A stretch of DNA of 64,000 bases from Labilithrix sp. (lineage in GTDB: Bacteria > Myxococcota > Polyangia > Polyangiales > Polyangiaceae). The stretch's first letter is position 1. Each line of letters starts with the position of its first letter. The notes under the pieces are model-generated. The model was not told where the DNA came from and made no database searches. It worked only from the letters and a program-made list of their open reading frames with translations. The position numbers and the translations under genes are program-made. Of the stretch, positions 55,401-62,622 are shown piece by piece. Location: the NCBI GenBank assembly GCA_028287035.1, contig JAQBQL010000243.1, positions 1 through 64,000 of the forward strand. The letters run 5' to 3'.

Positions 55401-56499
55401 CGAGCGCGCGCTGCTGCTCCTCCCGCGCGGCGGGCGTCGCTGGTTCCTGGCCGCCGGGGAGGCGGTGGAGGCGGCGGCCCGGCTCGGCGACGACACGCAC
55501 CTCCACCATGCGGTCGACGAGCTCTGCGACGTGAGCTCGGCGGGGACGCTCAGCGCCCCTCATCTCGTGGCGCTCACGCGTGCCGCCTGCGTGCTGATGC
55601 AGGCCGGCAACTACCCCGCCTCGGACGACCTCCTCCGCACCATCGACGCCGCCTACGAGCAGTCGAAGAAGCAGCAGGAAGAGGAGCCGCTCTCGGTCGC
55701 CCACGTCTACCGCACGCGTGCCTACCGCGCTCACGTCGCGGGCGACGCCGCGTCGGCGCTCTCGCTCTACAACGTCGCGATCACGAACTTCGAGGAAGCG
55801 GGCGACACGCGTGCAGCATGCAAGTACCTGGTGAGCGCGGCGGCGGCGTGCATCGAGCTCGGCGCGTACGGGGACGCCGAGCGTGCCCTTGCCGACGCCC
55901 TCGCCTCCTCGGAGCGCATGGGCCTCTCCGGGGTGACGGCGCTCGGCTGGCACCACCTCGCGATGCTGCAGGCGCGGCTCGGCGACCTGCCGGCGGCCCT
56001 GATGCGAAGCGACGCGGCCGTCGAGGCGTTCGTGGCGCAGGGCGACAAGCAGATGGAAGGCGCGGCGCGCCTCTACCGCGCCGTCTTCTTCACGATGGAC
56101 GCGCAGCTCGAACGCGCCGAGCGCGAGACGCAGTCGGTCCTCGAGGCCTTCCGGCTCACCCAGCCGCTCCGCGCGTACGCGCTGGCGGTCCTCGCGCGCA
56201 TCCGGCTCACCGGTCCGGTGCCCGGCGCTGCAGAGGCGCCCGCCCGCGAGGCGACCGAGGTGCTCGACGCGCTCGGCGGGATCGAGGAGGGCGAATCGTA
56301 CGTGCGCCTCGCGTTCGCCGAGGCGCTCGACGCCGCAGGTGACCGGGATGCCGCGCGTGAGGCAATCGCCACCGCTCGGGTGCGCATCATGGAGCGCGCC
56401 GCGATGATCCACGATCTGGCGTGGAAGGAGAGCTTCCTCACGCGCGTCCGCGAGAACGCGCGAAGCCTCGAGCTCGCGACGGCGTGGCGCGAGGAATAG
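52495..56499 (+). CDS. giant Ser/Thr kinase with cyclase-like, AAA ATPase and TPR-like parts
   Basis: The 1334-residue signalling protein has four regions. A eukaryotic-like kinase spans 1-275 (Lys41, HRDIKPGN with Asp133, DFG at 153). A weak class III cyclase-like domain (about 297-460) lacks the usual metal residues. A STAND/AAA ATPase follows (CVGRERELVMLEGYF, Walker A APAGVGKS with Lys515, Walker B VVIVLEDLHWGD). Helical TPR-like repeats span about 900-1320. There is no transmembrane segment. Such proteins are a myxobacterial speciality and probably phosphorylate targets under control of the ATPase. The start is TTG, ten bases after TATCCT. Confidence 0.9.
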   Translation: MIEPGNIVADRFQIERRVSAGGMSAVFRALDLRMGGIVAVKVLYGRDAGEHKERLYREARILEKLSHPGIVRHVGHGDTADGMPYLAMEWIHGETLGKRLARTGLTMGESVRMVTRMAETLAVAHAKGIIHRDIKPGNVLLRDTDHDRPTLIDFGIARMGLAASAITNTGVMLGTLGYMAPEQARGTKSLDARADVFALGAVLFKCITGIPAFAGDDEIAILAKMLFEAPPRLRDIRKDAPAALDDLLGRMLSRDPLQRPNDGGVVAAELAALGPVDLVGTLVTRETTVHADVITRGEQRLVSVVAVGSHSHGEDTEDESTIADGTWQGLKSLSSKLRSAIQPFGAQLESLPNGMIVVTLPGRHSATDQATRAARCVLAMRTAAPQAPMVLATGRAVLEERVPIGDAVDRAVRMLKAQGTGDVANLAAGKKQPIHIDEVTAGLLDARFIVKAEAGGLELASEQAAVDAGRMLLGKPTPCVGRERELVMLEGYFAECVADDVARVVLVTAPAGVGKSRLRYELLRSLRHRSDAHEVWSSRGDPMRAGSPFGMLAQIIRAAVATQDGEPPRVQREKIRARVSRKVPAASQLRVTQFLAEILGVSMPEEDDVQLRAARHDAVLMGDQMRRAFEDWLLAECEEQPVVIVLEDLHWGDLPSVKFIDSALRAVHDRPLMVLALARPEVKDLFPDIFAERGVQELRLKELSRKASEKLVRGVLGESTGEDVVSQIVQTAAGNAFYLEELIRSVSMFGAGGGLPGGRASGDSRPRNSLVPIALPDTVLTMVQARLEALEAEARRVLRAASVFGQTFWRGGVTALLAGEDSDAHVVSWLDELCVREIVTRRDDTKFRGEHEYFFRHAFVAEAAYSMLTDKDRTVGHKLAAQWLEKMGESEAVVLAEHFERGGEPRRAITFYRRAAAQALEGNDLEACLQRAEAGVSCGAEGEVLGRLSLRMAEAHRWRGENARAAENAERALLLLPRGGRRWFLAAGEAVEAAARLGDDTHLHHAVDELCDVSSAGTLSAPHLVALTRAACVLMQAGNYPASDDLLRTIDAAYEQSKKQQEEEPLSVAHVYRTRAYRAHVAGDAASALSLYNVAITNFEEAGDTRAACKYLVSAAAACIELGAYGDAERALADALASSERMGLSGVTALGWHHLAMLQARLGDLPAALMRSDAAVEAFVAQGDKQMEGAARLYRAVFFTMDAQLERAERETQSVLEAFRLTQPLRAYALAVLARIRLTGPVPGAAEAPAREATEVLDALGGIEEGESYVRLAFAEALDAAGDRDAAREAIATARVRIMERAAMIHDLAWKESFLTRVRENARSLELATAWREE

Positions 56500-56531
56500 C
56501 TCGCTGGCACGTCCGTCGCATCCCTGACGCC

Positions 56532-56822
56532 ATGTCCATCATCGACGAGCCCTCGGTCGACCCCGGAAGCCCTGCCGCGACCCCTCCGGCGAAGGACCCG
56601 CGCCTCGGCGATCTCCCGCACAAGGAGGTGGACGATCCGCGCAAGCGTCCGCCGGCGGACGATCCGGAGATCCGCAAGGGGCCGCTCGGCGAGCCGCCTG
56701 CGAAGGCGCCGGTCGAGATCGATCCGCCGCCCGCGCACGTTCCGGGCGATCCCCCGCCGAGCATCTCCGACCCGCCGGCACCAGGCGCTCCGCCCGCCGG
56801 CGACCCGCCGATGCAGGTGTGA
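56532..56822 (+). CDS. small proline-rich disordered protein
   Basis: The 96-residue acidic protein is mostly Pro, Asp, Ala and Gly with no hydrophobic core, so it should be disordered. Nothing in it suggests an enzyme. Its base bias fits the neighbouring genes. Polyproline stretches here would be targets for EF-P-assisted translation. It follows the kinase gene by 32 bases. Confidence 0.55.
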   Translation: MSIIDEPSVDPGSPAATPPAKDPRLGDLPHKEVDDPRKRPPADDPEIRKGPLGEPPAKAPVEIDPPPAHVPGDPPPSISDPPAPGAPPAGDPPMQV

Positions 56823-56832
56823 AGCGCGTAAA

Positions 56833-56852
56833 GGAAGCATAAGGATGCTTCC
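56833..56852. repeat. perfect hairpin between the Pro-rich gene and kup
   Basis: GGAAGCAT and ATGCTTCC pair exactly around AAGG. No T-run follows. It ends 59 bases before the kup start, so it may end the upstream message or act on kup. The whole gap is about 90 bases, too short for a c-di-AMP riboswitch. Confidence 0.55.
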
Positions 56853-56911
56853 AGGGAGGCGCGCCGGTCAGGACGAGGGCGTACGCGCTGAGTACGGTCA
56901 ACGAACTCTCC

Positions 56912-58891
56912 GTGACCACCGCGAACGCAGTCTCCACGCCCGCCTCTCCCGCTACCGCGCCTTCGAGCCATGGTACCGCGCCCCTCCGGGCCCTCGTATG
57001 GGCGGCGCTCGGCGTTGTATTCGGTGACATCGGAACGTCGCCGCTCTACGCGATGAGCGAGACCGTGTCTTCGCACCTCGCGGCAACGAGGGACATCAAG
57101 TCCAAGGTCACGATGCAGCTCGGCCAGTATTATGGGCCGGACGAGGTGTTCGCGTGGACCTCGATGTTCTTCTGGGCCGTCGCCACGGTGGTCACACTGA
57201 AGTACGTGATCCTCATCCTCCGCGCGGACAACGAGGGTGAGGGCGGGCTGTTCTCGATCCTCGCTCTGCTCAAGGCGAAGGCGAGCCAGGCGTTCACGAA
57301 GCGCGGCCTCTCCGTCATCGTGGTCATGGCGGTCATTGGCTCGGGGCTCATCCTGGGCGATGGCGTCATCACGCCGTCGCTGTCGATCATGTCGGCCTGG
57401 GAGGGGCTCGAGGTGATCACACCGCGCTGGTCACCGCTCGTCCCGTGGCTGTCGATCGGGACGCTGGTGCTGCTGTTCGGCATCCAACGGCTCGGCACGC
57501 ACCGGGTGGGCGCGCTCTTCGCGCCGGCCATGGCGGTGTGGTTCACGGTGCTCGCCGTGATGGGGGTGGTCAGCATCACGCATCATCCAGCGATCTTCGC
57601 GGCTCTCAATCCGCTGCACGCGCTCACGTACGTGAAGCATTTCCCGCGGGCCACGCTCTACGTGATCGGCTCGGTCGATCTCTGCATCACCGGGTGCGAG
57701 GCGCTCTTCGCGGACATGGGTCACTTCGGCCGACCGGCGGTGCGCCGCGCCTGGTTCTGGGTGGTGTGGCCTGCGCTCGCGCTCAACTACCTGGGACAGG
57801 GCGCGCGCATGCTCGACAGCGCTCCCATCGAGGGTGGGAACGTCTTCTACGCGCTCGTGCCGAGCACCCCCGTGTTCGTGTATCCGCTCGTCCTCGTGAG
57901 CTGGCTCGCCACGATCATCGCGAGCCAGGCCCTCATCTCCGGTGCCTTCTCGCTCGTGCGTCAGGCCATCCAGCTCGGGCTCTTCCCGCGGCTCAACGTG
58001 GTGCACACGAACGAGCAAGTGGAGGGACAGATCTACATCCCGGAGGTGAACTGGACGTACCTCCTCCTTTGCATCGTGCTCGTACTCGTGTTCCGCAGCT
58101 CGCACAACCTCGCGCCCGCGTACGGGCTCGCCGTCACCGGCACCATGGCCTTCACCACGGTCATGTTCTACCTCGTAGCGACACGCGTCTGGCACTGGAA
58201 TCGCGCGCTCATCGGCGTCCTTTGCGCGTTCCTCATCTGCATCGACCTCGGATTCTTCGTCAGCAACGCCACGCAGTTCATGGATGGCGGCTACGTCACG
58301 ATCCTGATCGCTGCGGTGGTCGCCTTCGTGATGCTCACGTGGCGCAAGGGCCGGGCGGCGCTCGCCGCTGCCTTCCAGCGCACCGCGCTTCCGATGGAGC
58401 TGTTCCTGTCGAGTCTCCACGAGGAGAAGCCCGTACGCGTCAAAGGCACCGCGGTGTTCATGACCTCCAACCCCGGCGCCCCCCCTTCGCTCGTGCACTA
58501 CTTCAAGCACGCGAAGGCGCTCCACGAGCACATCGTGTTTCTCAACGTGCGCACGATGCACGTGCCGGTGATCGATGCATCCCAGCGCATCGCCGAGGTG
58601 GTCGACTACGGGGACGGCATCTTCGGCGCGAAGATCCAGCTCGGCTTCATGGAGACTCCGGACATTCCCGCCACGATGCAGCAGCTGAAACGCTTCGGGG
58701 TCAGCGTCAACCTCACGGATCTCTCGTTCTTCCTCGGGCGGGAGACCCTGGTGTTCACGGGAAAGAGCTCGCTCAGCCTCCCGCGGAAGCTCTTCTTCAA
58801 GTTCCTGAGCAACAACGCGGTGCCCGCGTCGTCGTTCTTCAAGCTGCCTCCGGGCCGCGTCATCGAGCTCGGTCTCCAGATCGAGATCTGA
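56912..58891 (+). CDS. kup: low-affinity potassium transporter Kup
   Basis: Kup brings in potassium, probably with protons. The 659-residue protein has the family opening ALGVVFGDIGTSPLYAM, GEGGLFSILALL, GDGVITPSLSIMSA and TSNPGAPPSLVHYFKHAKALHEHIVFL, with about 12 membrane helices and a cytoplasmic C-terminal domain of about 200 residues. It starts with GTG. TACGGT lies 13 bases upstream. Confidence 0.96.
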   Translation: MTTANAVSTPASPATAPSSHGTAPLRALVWAALGVVFGDIGTSPLYAMSETVSSHLAATRDIKSKVTMQLGQYYGPDEVFAWTSMFFWAVATVVTLKYVILILRADNEGEGGLFSILALLKAKASQAFTKRGLSVIVVMAVIGSGLILGDGVITPSLSIMSAWEGLEVITPRWSPLVPWLSIGTLVLLFGIQRLGTHRVGALFAPAMAVWFTVLAVMGVVSITHHPAIFAALNPLHALTYVKHFPRATLYVIGSVDLCITGCEALFADMGHFGRPAVRRAWFWVVWPALALNYLGQGARMLDSAPIEGGNVFYALVPSTPVFVYPLVLVSWLATIIASQALISGAFSLVRQAIQLGLFPRLNVVHTNEQVEGQIYIPEVNWTYLLLCIVLVLVFRSSHNLAPAYGLAVTGTMAFTTVMFYLVATRVWHWNRALIGVLCAFLICIDLGFFVSNATQFMDGGYVTILIAAVVAFVMLTWRKGRAALAAAFQRTALPMELFLSSLHEEKPVRVKGTAVFMTSNPGAPPSLVHYFKHAKALHEHIVFLNVRTMHVPVIDASQRIAEVVDYGDGIFGAKIQLGFMETPDIPATMQQLKRFGVSVNLTDLSFFLGRETLVFTGKSSLSLPRKLFFKFLSNNAVPASSFFKLPPGRVIELGLQIEI

Positions 58892-58901
58892 TGGGTCGCG
58901 T

Positions 58902-59126
58902 TCAGCGCCGTGCTTCGTTCGCCACCTTCGCGCCCATCATGAGCAGCAGAGCGCCGAGCACCAGCTCGGTGGCCCGATCGGCGGCGATGCCCACCACCAT
59001 CCCGACGCCGCCCACGACGACCAGCAGGAGCGCCAACGAAACGTCGTCCATGCGCTCGGGAGACGGCGGCTCGGGCGAGCGCTGGCGGGATGGCCCGGCA
59101 TTGCCGCGGTATGGAGAACCCATCAT
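58902..59126 (-). CDS. small two-helix membrane protein
   Basis: The 74-residue product has a Pro/Ser-rich start and two hydrophobic segments (SLALLLVVVGGVGMVVGIA; LVLGALLLMMGA). No family is recognised. It lies between kup and kdpD, opposite in direction, and its start is six bases from a perfect palindrome, which hints at shared control with kdpD. A later ATG (residue 26) is possible. Confidence 0.55.
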   Translation of the reverse strand: MMGSPYRGNAGPSRQRSPEPPSPERMDDVSLALLLVVVGGVGMVVGIAADRATELVLGALLLMMGAKVANEARR

Positions 59127-59132
59127 GGCTGG

Positions 59133-59150
59133 TATACGAGACCTCGTATA
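59133..59150. promoter_or_regulatory. perfect AT-rich palindrome in the kdpD upstream region
   Basis: TATACGAG and CTCGTATA are exact reverse complements around AC. It is unusually AT-rich for this genome and lies 25 bases upstream of the TATGCT box (59176-59181) of kdpD and six bases from the divergent small gene. The position suits an activator or repressor of either gene. Confidence 0.6.
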
Positions 59151-59192
59151 AAGACGACGTGAAGACGGCCCGCACTATGCTGGAGGCGCGTC

Positions 59193-61895
59193 ATGACTGA
59201 ACGGCCCGATCCCGACGCGCTGCTCGCCCGCATCCGCGAGGACGAGCAGCGTGACGTGCGCGGCAAGCTCACGCTCTTCTTCGGCGCCGCGCCCGGTGTC
59301 GGGAAGACGTACGCGATGCTCGAGTCGGCCCGCCTCGAACGGGCCGACGGCCGTGACGTGGTGGTCGGCCTCGTCGAGACCCACGGCCGCTACGACACGG
59401 GTGCCCTGCTACTCGGTCTCGAGATCCTGCCGCGCCGCAAGGTCGAGCACCGCGGGGTGGTCCTCGAGGAGCTCGACGTCGACGCCTGCCTCGCGCGCCG
59501 GCCGGGGGTCGTGCTCGTCGACGAGCTCGCGCACACGAATGCTCCGGGCTCGCGGCACGCCAAGCGATGGCAGGACGTCGATGATCTGCTCGACGCGGGG
59601 CTCGACGTCTACACCACCATGAACGTCCAGCACCTGGAGAGCCTCGTCGACGTGGTCGCGCAGATCACCCACGTGGTCGTGAAGGAAACCGTGCCCGACT
59701 CGGTGCTCGATCGCGCTTCGGAGATGCGCCTCGTCGACGTGACCATCGAGGAGCTTCTCGCGCGACTCAAGGAGGGCAAGGTGTACGTACCTGCGCAAGC
59801 CGAGCGCGCGGGCAAGCACTTCTTCAGGCCCGGCAACCTCATCGCTCTCCGTGAGCTGGCGCTGCGAGTGACCGCCCAGGTCGTCGACGCGCAGATGCGC
59901 AAGTACCGTGACGCGCATGGCATCGATCGCACGTGGGCGGCCTCCGAGCGCCTTCTCGTGTGCGTCAGCCCGAGCCCGTCTTCGGCGAAGCTCGTGCGCG
60001 GGGCGAAGCGACTGGCCGTCAGCCTTCATGCCGACTGGATCGCGGCCTTCGTCGAAACGAGCGCTTCGCTTGGCCTCACGGCGGGCGATCGTCAGCGGGT
60101 TGCCGATCACCTGGACCTCGCGCGGACCCTCGGCGCCGAGAGCATGACCGTCACCGGCGAAAGCGGCGCCAGCGCGCTGGTGGCCCTCGCGCGCCGTCGT
60201 AACGTGACGCGCATCGTGGTCGGCAAACCGACCCACGCCAGCTGGCGTGACCGGCTCCAGGGCTCCTTTGTCGAGCAGCTCGTGCGACTGAGCGGCGAGA
60301 TCGACGTGCATGTGATGAAGGGCGCCGACGAGACGGAAAGAAAGCGCGAGGCATCCGCACTCCGCGTGCCCTCCGAGGGCGCGCGTTCGCGGCTCGTCGG
60401 CTTCGCGACGGGCGCGCTTCTCGTCGCCGGGGCGACGCTCATCGGTGACTTCGTGTTCGGGCGGACCCAGCTCGCGGACGTGGTCATGGTCTACCTCTTC
60501 GGTACCGTGCTCGTGTCCCTGCGCTTCGGCCTTGCACCGTCCCTCGCCACGGCGGCACTGTCGGTCGTCGCCTTCGACTTCTTCTTCATCCCTCCGTACT
60601 TCACGTTCGCCGTGGCTGACCTCCGGCACATCGTGACCTTCGCGGTGATGATGCTGGTCGCGACGGTGATCACGGGCTTGACCGGGCGCGTGCGGGGTCA
60701 GGTCCACGCCGCACGGGAGCGGGAGATGCGCACCGCCAGCCTCTTCGCGCTGAGCCGGCAGCTCGCCTCGGCGAAGACGCGCCACGAGATCCTCACGATC
60801 GGCACGAAGCAGCTGCACGACGTCTTCGGTGGTCGCACGAGCGCCCTCCTGCAAGTCCCCGGGCAGGGCCTCCGGGCGCAGGTGCAAGCGGCATGGACGT
60901 ACGTGCCCGCCGACAAGGACCTCGCCGTCGCAGAATGGGTCTGGGAGCACGGGCGGCCTGCAGGCCTCGGTACCGACACGCTGCCTTCGGCGACCGCGCT
61001 CTACGTTCCACTCGAGGGCTCGAGCGGCAGGCTCGGGGTGCTCGGCGTTGCGCCACTCGCCGAAGGCCCCGCTGGTCTGACCGCTGACGACCGACTCCAG
61101 CTCGACGCCTTCGTGGGTCAGGTGGCTGCCGCGCTCGACCGCGTGCGCCTGGCCGGCGAAGCGCAGGACGCCCAGGTCCGGGTCGAGGCGGAACAGCTGC
61201 GCAGCTCGCTCCTGTCCTCGGTCTCGCACGATCTCCGCACGCCCCTCGCGGTGATCACCGGAACCGCTACCGCACTCGAGAACGAGAAGCTCGACCCCGA
61301 GGTGCGGCGAGAGCTGAGCGCCACCATCGTGGAGGAGTCGGAGCGCCTGAACCGGCTCGTACGGAACCTGCTCGACATGACGCGCGTCGAAGCCGGCGCC
61401 CTCCGCATCGCGAAGGACTGGCAACCCGTAGAGGAGGTGGTCGGCGCCGCCATCGCTGCGACGACGTCGGTGCTCGGAAGCCGCCCGCTCACCGTGCACG
61501 TTCCCCCCGAGTTGCTCGCGCCGTTCGACGCGGTGCTCGTGCAGCAGGTGCTCGTGAACCTGCTCGAGAATGCCGCCAAGTACGCCGGGGTCGATGCCGG
61601 GCTGGTGCTCGAGGTACGAGGCTCGAAGCACACGGTCGAGGTGACGGTGAAGGATCGTGGCCCCGGCCTTCCGCCCGGCGACGAGGGGCGCATCTTCGAC
61701 AAGTTCTACCGCGCCGAGAAGGGCAAGGGTGGTGGGGTCGGACTGGGTCTCACCATCTGCCGCGCGATCGTCGACGCGCACGGCGGCCGGATCTGGGCCG
61801 AGAACCGCCGTGGTGGCGGTGCAAGCTTTCACTTCACCCTGCCACTCACTGGCGAGCCGCCGCTCGCGTTGCCACCCGAGAGGGCGGACGCATGA
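59193..61895 (+). CDS. kdpD: sensor histidine kinase KdpD
   Basis: KdpD senses low potassium or osmotic change and phosphorylates KdpE. The 900-residue protein has the KdpD domain with Walker A GAAPGVGKT at 31-39 and a universal-stress-like part. About four membrane helices follow near 405-500 (VGFATGALLVAGATLIGDFVFG and later), then a GAF-like domain. The kinase core has His679 in SVSHDLRTPLAV, an N-box near LVNLLENAAKYA, and GGGVGLGLTI. GGAGG, six bases before the ATG, is a ribosome site. Confidence 0.95.
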   Translation: MTERPDPDALLARIREDEQRDVRGKLTLFFGAAPGVGKTYAMLESARLERADGRDVVVGLVETHGRYDTGALLLGLEILPRRKVEHRGVVLEELDVDACLARRPGVVLVDELAHTNAPGSRHAKRWQDVDDLLDAGLDVYTTMNVQHLESLVDVVAQITHVVVKETVPDSVLDRASEMRLVDVTIEELLARLKEGKVYVPAQAERAGKHFFRPGNLIALRELALRVTAQVVDAQMRKYRDAHGIDRTWAASERLLVCVSPSPSSAKLVRGAKRLAVSLHADWIAAFVETSASLGLTAGDRQRVADHLDLARTLGAESMTVTGESGASALVALARRRNVTRIVVGKPTHASWRDRLQGSFVEQLVRLSGEIDVHVMKGADETERKREASALRVPSEGARSRLVGFATGALLVAGATLIGDFVFGRTQLADVVMVYLFGTVLVSLRFGLAPSLATAALSVVAFDFFFIPPYFTFAVADLRHIVTFAVMMLVATVITGLTGRVRGQVHAAREREMRTASLFALSRQLASAKTRHEILTIGTKQLHDVFGGRTSALLQVPGQGLRAQVQAAWTYVPADKDLAVAEWVWEHGRPAGLGTDTLPSATALYVPLEGSSGRLGVLGVAPLAEGPAGLTADDRLQLDAFVGQVAAALDRVRLAGEAQDAQVRVEAEQLRSSLLSSVSHDLRTPLAVITGTATALENEKLDPEVRRELSATIVEESERLNRLVRNLLDMTRVEAGALRIAKDWQPVEEVVGAAIAATTSVLGSRPLTVHVPPELLAPFDAVLVQQVLVNLLENAAKYAGVDAGLVLEVRGSKHTVEVTVKDRGPGLPPGDEGRIFDKFYRAEKGKGGGVGLGLTICRAIVDAHGGRIWAENRRGGGASFHFTLPLTGEPPLALPPERADA

Positions 61896-62590
61896 CCGAC
61901 ATTCCTGTCTACATCCTCGTGATCGAGGACGAGCCGACGATGCAGAAGTTCCTGCGCGTCTCCCTTGGTGCGGAGGGCTACCGGGTAGTGGAGGCCGGCA
62001 AGGGACAAGAAGGCCTCGAGCTCGCGCGCACTCACAACCCCGAGCTGGTGCTGCTGGACCTCGGTTTACCCGACATGGACGGTGTCGACGTGACGCGCAA
62101 GCTGCGCGAGTGGAGTACGAAACCGATCATCGTGATCAGCGCGCGTGGCCAGGAGGATGACAAGATCCGCGCTCTCGATGCAGGCGCCGACGACTACCTG
62201 ACGAAGCCGTTCGCGACAGGCGAGCTGATGGCGCGCATCCGCGTGGCCATGCGCCGGAACGCGCGAGCGGGGCAGGAGAAACCGGAGCCGATGCTGGTGG
62301 TAGGTGCGATCCGCCTGGACCTCGACCGTCGGCAGGTGTTCGTGGACCAACGTGAGGTGCACCTGACGCCCAACGAATACAAACTCCTGGCGGTGCTGAT
62401 GAAGAACGCGGGCCGAGTGCTGACGCACCGCCATCTGCTCAAGGAGGTGTGGGGGCCGGCGTACGCCACGCAAACACAATACCTGCGCGTATACATGGTG
62501 CAGCTTCGACACAAGCTCGAAGAGGAGTCGGCGCGCCCCAGGTACCTGGTGACCGAGCCGGGAGTGGGGTATCGGTTGAAGGTGGAGTAG
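61892..62590 (+). CDS. kdpE: response regulator KdpE
   Basis: KdpE is the DNA-binding partner of KdpD. Its receiver has the acidic pair near residues 12-13, phospho-acceptor D56, and lysine in LTKPFATGE. A winged-helix output domain ends LVTEPGVGYRLKVE. The 232-residue length is typical. The start overlaps kdpD by four bases. Codon 59 is TTA, rare in this genome and read by the tRNA-Leu(UAA) at 6991. Confidence 0.95.
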   Translation: MTDIPVYILVIEDEPTMQKFLRVSLGAEGYRVVEAGKGQEGLELARTHNPELVLLDLGLPDMDGVDVTRKLREWSTKPIIVISARGQEDDKIRALDAGADDYLTKPFATGELMARIRVAMRRNARAGQEKPEPMLVVGAIRLDLDRRQVFVDQREVHLTPNEYKLLAVLMKNAGRVLTHRHLLKEVWGPAYATQTQYLRVYMVQLRHKLEEESARPRYLVTEPGVGYRLKVE

Positions 62591-62622
62591 CGGGGCAACC
62601 GCAGGCGTGGCGAGGCACGCGC

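Noticed and set aside
54070..56412. 780-codon open frame antisense to the giant kinase
   Set aside because: Same shadow effect, with a highly basic low-complexity product and no recognisable motif.
56505..56520. TGGCAC-N5-TCGCA, close to a sigma-54 promoter
   Set aside because: One mismatch in the -12 element, and transcription would begin at about the next start codon. No sigma-54 activator is linked.
56823..56911. Possible c-di-AMP riboswitch upstream of kup
   Set aside because: The gap is about 90 bases and lacks the length and paired helices needed.
59409..61832. 807-codon open frame antisense to kdpD
   Set aside because: KdpD motifs are complete on the plus strand. The antisense product is His/Arg/Glu-rich without any fold sign.
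62605..62620. Hairpin GCGTG/CACGC between kdpE and the porin
   Set aside because: Only five base pairs and no T-run, so it is not a convincing terminator.
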